This document shows, piece after piece, positions 1 through 12,110 of a DNA stretch of 64,000 bases. The position numbers and the translations under genes were made by a program. Numbering within the stretch: the first letter of the stretch is position 1; the number at the start of each line of letters is the position of its first letter. The notes under the pieces were generated by a model. The model was given only the letters and a program-made list of their open reading frames with translations, made no database searches and had not been told where the DNA came from. Location of the stretch: the NCBI GenBank assembly GCA_954871525.1, contig OX940864.1, positions 30,297,001 through 30,361,000 on the forward strand, written 5' to 3'. Origin of the DNA: Parietaria judaica (taxonomy: Eukaryota > Streptophyta > Magnoliopsida > Rosales > Urticaceae).

Positions 1-1444
1 CTCTCTGATGCATGCGATTCCGGTACTTGTGCTGGACAGCCTTAGTCACCGCCTTCTCGGCAGAGATTTCCTCCCTGGCCTCGGACAGCGCATTGAGCGT
101 GCATTGGTGTTCCACCTTTAGCACAATCAACTCCTCGTGCGCCTCCCTCAGGCTATTTTTGGCTCGGCTCAGCGCAACATCGGAAGCAGTGAACATCCCG
201 ATGACCTTGTTCTCATTGGCCTGGGCCTCGGACATAAGGGTGGAGGCATTGGCGAGCTTTTCCCGAAGGTCCAGCTCAGTGATCTCCAAGGCCTTGATCT
301 TGGCGTCCTTCTTGCCCATCTACCGCTTGAGCTCGGTGACCTTCCTCTTCTGCGCGGCCAGTTCCCCGGAGCTCTTCTCGAGCTTGGCATTCACTTGAGC
401 AAGCTCCTTCTTCCTCTCCACCAGCTCGGCCTTCATCCCCTCACCCTCAGCAGCGGCCAACTTCTCCTTGAGGCCATTGATTGTACCCTTATACTTAAGC
501 ACCAAATCATTGGCATATGCTCCCAACTGTCAACATAAAAGATGGAAATTACTTAGCAATTTCCTGAGGAAAAATAATTGCAACTTAGCAAAAGTAAAAA
601 AAGAGCAAAAATCATGACTCCTGATTTACCTTATTTTGCAAGGAAGCCAAAGCGTTGTACTCCCGAGAATGGGAGACAACATCGTCCTGTACGCTCGGCA
701 GACCCTTGTTCGTCAACTGCTTCATCAGGCTCCCAGCCACCTTGGGAGCCTCATGAAGGCCTTTCTCCCCATACCAAGCCACATTGGCAGTTCTCATGAT
801 TTCAATATGAGGACCCGAGCCACCTGCCTTAGCAGGAGCAACATCGCGAGCAGGATTTTCCATCCGTTGGTCGAAGGAATCCCTGGTCGAATTGCGAGCC
901 CGACCCGCAGTCTTCTTGTGGGAAACTATATATTTCCCAGAACATGGCCCTTGCTGGAGGCCTTGGTGTTGCTGGGACGAACCACCTCAGAAGCAGGCTT
1001 GGCCCCTTTTGGTGCGGGCTTATCTCCCTTGGGCCTTTTGCGGGCAGCTTCCTCCTCGACAGAGCGAGCCCTCTTTCCCTGACCAGGAGAATCAAGGGTC
1101 TCAACTGCCGCGGGGGAAAATGATATCATCGCCTCATGAGTCCCCGTCACCGGCAGAGCAGGCTCCTCGTCGGAAACAATGACAAAGTCCCTCTAAGCAA
1201 TGGCCCGAGTCGCCTCACGCTCTGCCTCAGATTGAGCAGTCCCATCCGGGACTTGCTCGGGCAAAACGATCGGCCTGGAATTGGCTCGACGCCCCTCGAC
1301 GGGCTGAACGGGACCCACCCTCTGAGACCCGCTCTCACCGAGAGCCTCTCTACCTCGACCAGGCTGATCGAGACGAGAAAAGCTCCCATGCCCTTGGGGT
1401 TCAGCCTCCTTCTCTTTGGCAGAAGCCTTAGCAGCTGCCCGTTG
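1..1444 (-). pseudogene. C-terminal part of a Tat-type accessory (antisense) retrotransposon protein, split and degenerate
   Basis: Reading leftwards, a charged Lys/Glu/Pro/Ala-rich linker (about 1200-945) is followed by a segment from 863 to 630 (starting MENPARDVAP) and a predicted coiled coil from 526 to 320 rich in Lys, Glu and Ala. A splice junction is readable: donor GT at 629-628 after the codons for LQNK, acceptor AG at 528-527, intron 527-629 (103 nt), phase 0, joining to LGAYANDLVLKYKG. The linker and the 863 segment are in different frames, so at least one frameshift lies near 955. The gene is cut at 1444 by a copia LTR and continues off the left edge. Its N-terminal part lies at 12111-12486. 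Organisation and coiled coil resemble plant genes of the PF04195 'putative gypsy type transposon' group, which are known as accessory ORFs in Tat-lineage Ty3/gypsy elements. That family assignment is an inference. Confidence 0.6.
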
Positions 1445-4154
1445 TGTTGGGAATCACGTCTTGGATTCCTTGAAAATTATCACGAATTGTACCTCCGAGC
1501 CGTCCGGGTAACATTTAAAAATTAATTTAAAGCGGAATAACTTGTTATCCGTCCAACGGTCCAGATATCGGATAATAACCATTTCCCAAGATCTGATAAA
1601 TATTATGTAATTTAATATTCATATATCATTATTAATAATCTAGTCATAATAGGAAATAAATAGAAAGCAGTAAATGGTTGCATTTATTAACCCAATGCAT
1701 AAGGCCGTACCTCTATTGACGACTTCCGGCTGCGCGTTCTGAATCGGGCAGGGCTCCGCCGGTGCTGAGGGAAACTCCCGTGATCTTCCGGGATATTCTC
1801 CTGGAATCCTCGTACCGAAGCATGGGCTTCGCCGGCAGGACTCCGTTGCAAAATTTTAACTGATGGTTCTTTTTAAGCTTCCGGAGAAAAAGTCTCCTAA
1901 GCCGAACCAGAAAAGAGAGATCAGAGAGAAAATTCGCAGACCCTGAGGGAGAGTTCGAATTTTTCTCTGGGGAAAGGTGTGAAAAATGTGTAGAATGAGC
2001 ATCCTATTTATAGGCTCAAACCGTAACCGAATTGGAGAAATTCCCTCCCTAATTTTTGAATTTCATATATTAAATATAATTAATTATCTTAATCCAATGG
2101 TCCAGATTTAATTTCATCTAAATCCAATGGATATAATTAATTAGGGATTTAATTAAATAAGAAAGATTAGGATAAAATCAAAAATCCAATCTTATCTTCT
2201 TATCTTTATAAAATTCGAATTATATATATATATATATTAAAATTCGAATTATCATTATCTAGATCCAACGGTTGAGATAAATCTTTAAACCGATCTAATG
2301 GATCAAATTAGTTTAGGATAAAATCAAATATTAAAAGATTTAGTAAAAAAAAAAATTCGATTTTATCCTTAACCATAATTCGAAAAATATATAAATATAT
2401 ATAATTAATTAATTTTCAATCCGACGGTAAAGATTAAATCTTAGACCGATCTAACGGATATAATTAATTAACCAAATTCGAAAAATGAAACTTGGTCACC
2501 AAGTTATTAAATTCGAATTTATCAATATCCTAATCCAACGGTTGATATTAAATCATAACCGATCCAATGGATTAAATTGATTTTAGGGATTTGCTAAAAT
2601 ACCAAAACATTTGGTACTTATGCCGCAAATATGGAAAGACCAAATCATACCATTTGAATTTAGCTAGGGTTTCATATTATGAAACCCTAATTCGAATTTA
2701 CACATATAAATATATATAAATATATATTTTTATTTATTAATATAAATCTATTAATTATTAATTAATTATTAATAAGATATTAATAATTAAATCCAAATAA
2801 TTAAATTATATTAATATTTCCTGATCTCAATATCACACATTAAAATGTCACGGTACCACACCATCATTTAAATTCGTGACATGTGATTTAATTTCAAAGT
2901 TTATCGAACCGATCACAAACTTAGAAAATCCATAAATCACTAACCGTAAGTCGAAATGACTTGGTTCAAAAAGCAAAGTTACTTAAAATTTAATTTCCAA
3001 CAACATGGTGCTGATTGAAAATCTAAATTCTAACTTTCTTTTATCAGTTAATTTCGTGTACCAAAATATGGTACTTTTGCCACGCTAACGATAAAACTAT
3101 CTGACGTCTGCCACAGACCTTTCAGTTTTATAAGTCAAGCCAAATGATTAAACATTATCCAGAATGTATTTTAATCACGTACGTATCATCCGTTACGGAG
3201 CTATCTTGGGGACCATGGACCCGTATCACTTAAGCTCCAACGAACTGCTAGTTGTTCGTCAAACCTCGAAGTGATTCCACTATAGACCCGAGGCTGCACT
3301 CTTTAGTGATACGGTATATATTATTCCCTTTATAACAGCAGGGTGTCCATTGATACAATCAAATTCGGGTTATTGATCTTTCACTTGATGATCCACACAC
3401 GAGCAGGCGGTTTCTACCGTTATGCCCCTCATTGCATTTTCATCCTTGACTCAGTCAGTAATATTATGAGTAACCCACTTATGGTTTTGATTCATAAGTT
3501 GCGCACGGGTACCTCTCACTTCTCACCACCGACAATCAAGGGAATCGTCATCACTCTGAAGAGAGATGTGTGATGCCCATGTCTATGACCATGCTACCCT
3601 TACTGCTGACTATCATGTTCCCAAAATAATAGTGTTGGGAACAGCGGTAATATTTCGTGTTCTTTAACGGTTAAATCAAAGAACAATCAAGCCAGCAGCT
3701 TGGACTCAAGATCACTCAGGACTTAGATCGAATATCCATTTGATCATCTACTAGTAACTCAACTCCAAGTTATCAGTGACGGTCTTATATGATAACTTCC
3801 GGAGTTTAAGTCAGGTCCAGTCCAGTATGAAGACACTTCATACTTAATGCACTTCTAGTGAGTGTGACACACACAAAATCCAGAATAGGATTGTCACTTA
3901 GTCACATTAATGACCTTATACGATTAATGGGCTCCCACCCAGTTAATCAGGTCACGGACATTTTAAGTTCGTTTATTATGATTATTAATTCTTCTTCACA
4001 TTGACTCTGTTGTGATAATAATTCATAATTGCATCCTTGATGAACTAAGGATCAAACATTCTATTTTACTCTACCAGAAACTATAATAAGATTATCATAA
4101 TAAGTATCATCTTTATTCAACGACTTGTCATAATCTTTTACAAATGGATAAAAT
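1445..4154 (-). repeat. Copia A left LTR, truncated by 29 bp at its internal edge
   Basis: Starts TGTTGGGAATCACG at 1445 and aligns nearly base for base with 8918-11634, visibly well above 95% identical. It stops at AAATGGATAAAAT (4154) and runs directly into RNase H coding sequence, lacking the final 29 bp (ending ATGTCCAACA) of the complete copy. U3, which begins at the high-coordinate end, is very AT-rich. A TATA-like element is present near 2005 on the minus strand. The left flank 1440-1444 is CGTTG. Confidence 0.9.
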
Positions 4155-7049
4155 GAATCAGTGTATCCTAGTGGATTCAATTCTGATCCTGAAAACACTA
4201 ACATATAGTCTCTCGTTCTCCGAAGATACTTGAGAATGTTCTTCACTGCTGTCCAGTGAGCCATACCAGGGTTGGATTGGTATCTGCTAACAATTCCCAC
4301 AGCGTAACAGATGTCTGGCCTAGTACACTGCATAGCGTACATAAGACTTCCCACTGCTGAAGCATAGGGTATTCGCCTCATCACATCTTGCTCTTCCGGA
4401 GAAGTTAGGCACTATTTCCTGCTAAGGAAAACTCCATGTCTGGTTGGTGAATTACCACCCTTGGAGTTTGCCATTGCAAAACGTTAAAGCACCTTATCAA
4501 TGTAAGATGCTTGAGATAAGGCCAGAAGCCTGTTATTGTGATCCCTGAAAATGCGGATCCCAAGAACATAACTGGCTTCTCCCATGTCCTTCATATGGAA
4601 CTGCGTAGATAGCCACGCCTTCACGTCCGATAATTTCTTCACACTGTTTCCAATGAGAAGAATATCGTCGACGTACAGAACAAGAAAAATTTCCACGGTT
4701 TCGTCGTTGAGCTTATAAATGCAGGCCTCAGTGACGTTTTGAATGAATCCATAGGTTTTGATGGTTTCATCGAACCTTAGATTCCAGGATCTGGAAGCTT
4801 GCTTCAATCCATAGATGGATTTGAGTAATCTGCAAACCTTCCCTTCTTGACCCTGTTGCATGAACCCTTTTGGTTGGTCCATATAGATGTTTTCGTCAAT
4901 ATACCCGTTCAGGAAGGCGGTTTTGACGTCCATCTGCCAAATCTCACAATTGAGACTACAGGCTATGGCCATGAGAATCCGGATGGAGTTGTACTTAGCG
5001 ACTGGAGCGAAGGTCTCATCGAAATCAATACCTTCCCTCTGGGTAAAACCCTTTGCCACTAGTCTAGCCTTGAAGGTTTCAACCCACTCTTCTATTTCGC
5101 TTGTATACCCACTTACAACCAATGGTTTTGAAACCATCCGGTAAGTCTACAAGTTCCCAAACTTCTTTAGAATCCATTGATTATGTTTCTTGGTTCATGG
5201 CTTCCTGCCATTCTCCCTTATCAGGATCAACCATAGCTTGCTTGTAGCCTATGGGATCTTCAACGCTAGTGTCTGTAACAGCTAGGTGAAATTCCAACTG
5301 GGTGTGCTCGTAGCGTTCAACTGGTCTTTTGAACCTGTCACTACGTCTGAGTACCCCTTGGTTCTAATTTGGGACCGTGGTTTCCGCTTTATCTTCGACA
5401 ACAGGCAGTGTTGGAGATATTGTGACCTTGTCACCTGACAGCTCCTCGAGTACAACTTTACTTCGAGGTTTGAAGTTTGTCATATAATCTTGCTCAAGAA
5501 AAGTAGCATTTGTAGAGACAAATATTTTCTTACTTTCTGGACTATAAAACAAACCTCCTTTAGTCTCTTTGGAATATCCTACAAACAGACAAACTTCCGT
5601 TCGTGATTCCAATTTATTCTTGTTTCCAGTCCGCACATGTGCAGGACATCCCCAAATTCTGTAATGTCGCAGATTTGGTATTCTGCCATTCCATAATTCG
5701 ACGGGCGTTTTAGAAACAGATTTTAACGGTACAGCATTTAGAATGTTCGTAGCCGTTAACAAAGCATATCCCCAGAATGAATTGGGTAGTGATGAATAAC
5801 TTAACATTAACCTTACCATTTCCAGTAAGGTCCTATTTCTCCTTTCTGCAACACCATTTTGTTCCGGTGTGCCAGGAGTAGTTAGTTGAGATGTTATACC
5901 TTCTCGATCAAGAGGTCGCAGAACTCGTGATCTAGGTATTCTCCTCGTCGATCAGATCGAAGAGACTTCAATGATAGTCCAAGTTGATTCTCAGCCTCTG
6001 CTAGAAATTCTCTGAACTTACCCAAGGTTTCAGATTTCTTAGCCATGAGATAAACGTAACCATATCTTGAATAATCGTCAATGAAAGTGACGAAGTATTC
6101 AATTCCCCCCCTTCCTTGTATGTTCATGGGACCACATACATCAGAATGGACGAGTTCTAATGGTTTAGTGGCTCTTTGACCTTTTACCGAAAAAAGGTCT
6201 CTTAGTCATTTTAGCCTCTATACAGGATTCGCAAACAGGCAAAGAACCGATTGTTAGTTCTTTAAGGGGTCCATCCTTTACCAGCCTGTTTATCCTGTCT
6301 AGATTAATATGACCCAATCTTAAATGCCACAAGTACGTTTGAACATCATTATCAATCTTGGGTTTCTTGACTGACTTTGGCATTGCGAATTTAAACATCT
6401 CAGTATTCATACAGCTACCATAATCTGGTTTTAGGATATATAATCCATTTTCTGCTTTAGCAGTACAAATATATACTCCATCCTTTGTGATGACCCAATG
6501 GGATCCACGAAAGTTTAGAGTATATCCTTGTTTGTACAACAGATAAGCAGAAAGTATATTTCTGCAGACATTTGGATAATAGTACACATTATCAACAAAT
6601 AAATACTTATTTCCAAATGTCAGTCGCAAATTTCCTACTGCTTTTGCTTGTAGGAATTCCCCGTTTCCTACTTTTAAAGTTGGTCCTTCATTTATCTCTT
6701 CTAATTTGTCAAGAGACTGAAGAGAATTGCACGCATGATCGTTTTCTCCTGAATCGAAGATCCAGTTGAAGGATGAGTTGTCCACGAAACATGATTCTAA
6801 TGTTGAACGATCAACATTACTTGTACTCCCATTCTGGAAGAATTCATCCTGGTTTCCATCAATTCTCTTCCTCTTGTTTAGAGAGCTTATAACATTCTGA
6901 TCTGCCATTCCAAGTTTCTCCGAAGATTCACTCATGGCCAGCTTGCTTAGGGATTTTGTGACTTTTACCAGATTGCTTTGATTTTGAGACCTCGGCGTCA
7001 GAGCAGACTTTTCCGTTTCTTGTTTGTCGAAGGATATTTTAACTGGCAT
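4155..7049 (-). pseudogene. Copia A pol region (protease, integrase, reverse transcriptase, start of RNase H), frame-broken
   Basis: Domains in reading order. 7049-6165: protease-like WIFDSGENDH (DSG kept), then a GAG-pre-integrase zinc motif (LWHLRLGH ... CESCIEAK). 6127-5894: integrase core with LRSDRRGEYL, where the usual motif has Gly at the second R. 5890-5364: the rest of the integrase with PEQNGVAERRN. 5137-4484: reverse transcriptase (RVT_2) with FKARLVAKGF, QMDVKTAFLNG and the YVDD active site. 4384-4155: start of RNase H, ending at GYTDS. A frameshift near 5893 and stops around 5140-5360 and 4390-4480 break the polyprotein. No capsid (gag) domain is recognisable upstream. Confidence 0.85.
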
Positions 7050-8897
7050 TGAAAAAGAAACTTATTAAACTTTATTATAGGTAGAATGTTTAGAAAAATA
7101 TTTTTATTTGAAATAGTTACATGATGCAAACATGTTCTGGAAAAACGTTAAATAAACCCTTTTAACTATTTCGTGATAATTTAACCGACTGTACACGTCG
7201 TTGCCGTTCTTAGTGGCATGGTCACTCTGGGGTGACTCGCGGTATCAACCGTGTAGTTTGGTTAAACTAAGTTTTAGTCATAAACTTAATTAATATTCAT
7301 AACAAGAACTACCAAAGTCCTCTATGATTATTAACTATCACCATAGACGGTCAGGAAGCACCAACTTCTGTGCAAGCTTAACCCATTATTTTCGGTTCTC
7401 GGGATCCTCTTGGAAACGTCGTCCTTAGGGAATGGTCACTCTAGGGTGACTCGCGGTCCATTTCCAAGATTCCTCCGTCCCCATATTCTTTTGGAACTAT
7501 CACGGTGTCAAACCTTCCACAAGCACACCTTCCTTAGGGAATGGACACACTAGGGTGACTCGAGGCGGTGTGGTTAGCAGACCTTATGACAGTAATAATG
7601 GAGACCTTTGTTTTATTCTATACTTGCCATTGTTTTTAGGAAATAACGTTTTTAATTTCTAAGTTATAAAAACTTATTATATAAACTGTCTATTAATGAC
7701 ACATTAAAAGTTTATATTTTGGCTTTATTTATTACGACACGTAATTTTAAATAAGCCCTAAAAAAATGTGTTTATTATTTCGTCGGTAGTGATAGATCAA
7801 ACCGTACGCTCTCCAGGTCGATGGGAGGGGTCCTAACCGGTCACCCAGAAGTGGATGGTGAACCGGCCCCACTTTTGATTCCCTCTTTCCTTAGGCAAGA
7901 TTGTACGTTTGAAATTTTTCCGACTAATAATTAACACTTTTACATTTACTCTTTATTATTTATATTTATCCTATATAGACATATTAATAATGATCTAAAC
8001 ATAGACACTATGTTTGAGGGTTATGGAAATAGGTTATAACAAATTATATCTATGATGAATATTTATAATTTTATGTTAATGATACTTATTCTCTAAGAAT
8101 TATCATTAAACATTTTAATGCCCTTTAATAATTATTTATGAAATATTAAAATAAGACAATGATATTATTCTTCGAATATTATCATCCATATTTTAATTTA
8201 TTAAATAAGACAATGTTATTTAATTATTAAATAACATCCATATTTAATTTTATGAATTAATTAAAATAAGACAATGTTATTTATCCGGAAATAACATCCA
8301 TATTTTAATTCACATTAATTAATCATAATTAATTTTAATTCATAAATATTTATTTCATTAATAATAATTAATAATTAATCCATGGGATCCGGGTCAGAAT
8401 AAAAATCCGACCCATAAAAAAAATTGCACGTGGGCCTTCCGGGCTTAAGCCCGGGCCCACATGCCCGTGAAATGGGCAGGGACAGCCCACGGGTGGGCCA
8501 GGGCAGTACCCGAGCCCTTCGGGCTGGGCCAGCAGGCCCATACCGCTCCCAGGCAGTGTGGCCTGCGGCCAGCCCGCCAGGCCTACTCAGGTGCCCTTGC
8601 CCTGGCCGAATGGCCTTGGCGAGGGCCTTGCTCGTGGGCTTTGCCCGTGGGCCTCGCCCTGGCGAACTACCTGGGGCTGCAGCGGCAGCCCCTGTTCGCA
8701 TCATTCTCGGGCTAGGCTGCCAAGGGCAGCCCGGTCCAACCACCGGGTCCGATTATTCGGGTCGGGTAAATTTTTATTTTAAATTAATATTTAAAATATC
8801 TAGAAATTCAAAATTTCAATTTTAAAAAATTAATTTTATTCATCAAATAATTCGTTCTTAAACCCATTAATTAAATTACGTAATTATTTATCCTTGA
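7050..8897 (-). other. Copia A long non-coding leader with repeats and a GC-rich island; gag not recognisable
   Basis: The 1.85 kb between the primer binding site and the first pol codons contains no copia gag reading frame on either strand. Instead it holds three copies of a motif near GGTCACTCTAGGGTGACTCG (about 7222, 7434 and 7540) and an inverted repeat ACCGGTCACC/GGTGAACCGG near 7835-7865. It also holds three units of about 58 bp at 8145-8325, each with a small AATGTTATT/AAATAACAT dyad, and a roughly 380-bp GC-rich block (8380-8760) inside otherwise very AT-rich DNA. Reading frames in the GC block are probably fortuitous. Confidence 0.6.
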
Positions 8898-8915
8898 ACC
8901 ATGGCTCTGATACCA
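8898..8915 (-). other. Copia A primer binding site (initiator Met-tRNA type)
   Basis: The minus strand reads TGGTATCAGAGCCATGG two bases after the LTR end CCCAACA. TGGTATCAGAGC is the usual plant copia PBS, complementary to the 3' end of initiator methionine tRNA. It fixes the LTR at 8918-11663 as the 5' LTR of the internal region to its left. Confidence 0.9.
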
Positions 8916-8917
8916 AT

Positions 8918-11663
8918 TGTTGGGAATCACGTCTCGGATTCCATGAAAATGATCACGAATTGTACCTCCGAACCGTCCGGGTAACATTTAAAAATTAATT
9001 TAAAGCGGAATAACTTGTTATCCGTCCAACGGTCCGGATATCGGATAATAACCATTTCCCAAGATCTGATAAATATTATGTAATTTAATATTCATATATC
9101 ATTATTAATAATCTAGTCATAATAGGAAATAAATAGAAAGCAGTAAATGGTTGCATTTATTAACCCAATGCATAAGGCCGTACCTCTATTGACGACTTCT
9201 GGCTGCGCGTTCTGAATCGGGCAGGGCTCCGCCGGTGCTGAGGGAAACTCCCGTGATCTTCCGGGATATTCTCCTGGAATCCTCGTACCGAAGCGTGGGC
9301 TTCGCCGGCAGGACTCCGTCGCAAAATTTTAACTGATGGTTCTTTTTAAGCTTCCGGAGAAATAGTCTCCTAAGCCGAACCAGAAAAGAGAGATCAGAGA
9401 GAAAATTCGCAGACCCTGAGGGAGAGTTCGAATTTTTCTCTGGGGAAAGGTGTGAAAAATGTGTAGAATGAGTCTCCTATTTATAGGCTCAAACCGTAAC
9501 CGAATTGGAGATATTCCCTCCCTAATTTTCGAATTTCATATATTAAATATAATTAATTATCTTAATCCAATGGTCCAGATTTAATCTCATCTAAATCAAA
9601 TGGATATAATTAATTAGGGATTTAATTAAATAAGAAAGATTAGGATAAAATCAAAAATCCAATCTTATCTTCTTATCTTTATAAAATTCGAATTATATAT
9701 ATATATATATATATATATTAAAATTCGAATTATCATTATCTAGATCCAACAGTTGAGATAAATGTTTAAACCGATCTAATGGATCAAATTAGTTTAGGAT
9801 AAAATCAAATATTAAAAGATTTAGTAAAAAAAAAATTCGATTTTATCCTTAACCATAATTCGAAAAATATATAAATATATATAATTAATTAATTTTCAAT
9901 CCGACGGTAAAGATTAAATCTTAGACCGATCTAACGGATATAATTAATTAACCAAATTCGAAAAATGAAACTTGGTCACCAAGTTATTAAATTCGAATTT
10001 ATCAATATCCTAATCCAACGGTTGATATTAAATCATAACCGATCCAATGGATTAAATTGATTTTAGGGATTTGCTAAAATACCAAAACATTTGGTACTTA
10101 CGCCGCAAATATGGAAAGACCAAATCATACCATTCTAATTTAGCTAGGGTTTCATATTATGAAACCCTAATTCGAATTTACACATATAAATATATATAAA
10201 TATATATTTTTATTTATTAATATAAATCTATTAATTATTAATTAATTATTAATAAGATATTAATAATTAAATCCAAATAATTAAATTATATTAATATTTC
10301 CTGATCTCAATATCACACATTAAAATGTCACGGTACCACACCATCATTTAAATTCGTGACATGTGATTTAATTTCAAAGTTTATCGAACCGATCACAAAC
10401 TTAGAAAATCCATAAATCACTAACCGTAAGTCGAAATGACTTGGTTCAAAAAGCAAAGTTACTTAAAATTTAATTTCCAACAACATGGTGCTGATTGAAA
10501 ATCTAAATTCTAACTTTCTTTTATCAGTTAATTTCGTGTACCAAAATATGGTACTTTTGCCACGCTAACGATAAAACTATCTGACGTCTGCCACAGACCT
10601 TTCAGTTTTATAAGTCAAGCCAAATGATTAAACATTATCCAGAATGTATTTTAATCACGTACGTATCATCCGTTACGGAGCTATCTTGGGGACCATGGAC
10701 CCGTATCACTTAAGCTCCAACGAACTGCTAGTTGTTCGTCAAACCTCGAAGTGATTCCACTATAGACCCGAGGCTGCACTCTTTAGTGATACGGTATATA
10801 TTATTCCCTTTATAACAGCAGGGTGTCCATTGATACAATCAAATTCGGGTTATTGATCTTTCACTTGATGATCCACACACGAGCAGGCGGTTTCTACCGT
10901 TATGCCCCTCATTGCATTTTCATCCTTGACTCAGTCAGTAATATTATGAGTAACCCACTTATGGTTTCGATTCATAAGTTGCGCACGGGTACCTCTCACT
11001 TCTCACCACCGACAATCAAGGGAATCGTCATCACTCTGAAGAGAGATGTGTGATGCCCATGTCTATGACCATGCTACCCTTACTGCTGACTATCATGTTC
11101 CCAAAATAATAGTGTTGGGAATAGCGGTAATATTTCGTGTTCTTTAACGGTTAAATCAAAGAACAATCAAGCCAGCAGCTTGGACTCAAGATCACTCAGG
11201 ACTTAGATCGAATATCCATTTGATCATCTACTAGTAACTCAACTCCAAGTTATCAGTGACGGTCTTATATGATAACTTCCGGAGTTTAAGTCAGGTCCAG
11301 TCCAGTATGAAGACACTTCATACTTAATGCACTTCTAGTGAGTGTGACACACACAAAATCCATAATAGGATTGTCACTTAGTCCCATTAATGACCTTATA
11401 CGATTAATGGGCTCCCACCCAGTTAATCAGGTCACGGACATTTTAAGTTCATTTATTATGATTATTAATTCTTCTTCACATTGACTCTGTTGTGATAATA
11501 ATTCATAATTGCATCCTTGATGAACTAAGGATCAAACATTCTATTTTACTCTACCAGAAACTATAATAAGATTATCATAATAAGTATTATCTTTATTCAA
11601 CGACTTGTCATAATCTTTTACAAATGGATAAAATATCTTGTTTAAGGACACATATGTCCAACA
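8918..11663 (-). repeat. Copia A complete LTR (2746 bp)
   Basis: Runs from TGTTGGGAATC to ATGTCCAACA. It has a PBS at its left edge and a polypurine tract at its right edge, so it acts as the 5' LTR for the left internal region and as the 3' LTR for the partial internal region on its right. The minus-strand TATA box TATAAATA lies at 9485-9478, placing U3 at about 11663-9450 and R/U5 at about 9450-8918. U3 contains several imperfect palindromes of the form ATCCAACGGTT...AACCGATCYAAYGGAT and a strongly conserved island (about 10650-11060). Confidence 0.92.
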
Positions 11664-12110
11664 ATCTCCCACATGTACTTAAAGAAGATGACCCATGTCT
11701 TTCAGACCCATACTCTCCAGATGCCTCCTGAATATTTTCTCTGGCAACGTCTTGGTGAATGGATCAGCCAGATTGTCTTCCGAAGCTATTTTCACAACCC
11801 TCACGTCGCCACGACGCACTATTTCTCTTATGAGATGGTATTTGCGTTCTATATGTTTCGCCTTGTTATGGTCTCTGGGCTCTTTAGAATTTGCCACCGC
11901 ACCACTGTTGTCACAGTATAGTGTTTGGGGCCCATCTACATCTGGAACAACTCCCAGCTCTATGTAGAAATTCTTGAGCCAAACTGATTCTTTGACTGCC
12001 TCACAAGCTGCCACGTATTCAGCTTCCATTGTGGAATCTGCGATACAAGATTGCTTTACGCTTCTCTAGAATATCGCTCCACCAGCAAGGGTGAACACTG
12101 CTCCCGACGT
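11664..12110 (-). pseudogene. Copia A polypurine tract plus RNase H C-terminal fragment
   Basis: Immediately right of the LTR the minus strand reads GTGGGAGAT, a polypurine tract of the common plant copia type. Upstream of it lies an RNase H C-terminal region (12110-11679) with MEAEYVAACEA, LYCDNSGAV, KHIERKYHLIREIV and NLADPFTKTL. An in-frame stop sits near 12053, in the AGGAIF*RSVKQ stretch. The coding region begins abruptly at about 12110 (TSGAVFTL), fused to the accessory gene, so RT and everything further upstream is missing on this side. Confidence 0.85.

Larger units (their letters stand above)
1445..12110 (-). mobile_element. Ty1/copia retrotransposon 'copia A', rearranged (LTR - internal - LTR - partial internal)
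   Basis: Coding parts, primer binding site and polypurine tract all read on the minus strand, so the 3' LTR is on the left. In plus order: LTR (1445-4154, last 29 bp missing), RNase H N-part to protease, leader, PBS, complete LTR (8918-11663), then a polypurine tract and the RNase H C-terminal part (11664-12110) fused directly to the host accessory gene. The RNase H piece on the far right is what is missing on the left, apart from about 15 codons absent from both. It therefore looks like a circularly permuted copy, or two tandem copies with deletions. LTR termini are TGTTGG...CCAACA. Confidence 0.85.

Noticed and set aside
8375..8825. Overlapping Gly/Pro/Ala-rich frames in a GC-rich block, possibly a gene
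   Set aside because: The frames overlap on both strands, have no recognised domain and lie inside a copia leader. The GC content alone removes stops.
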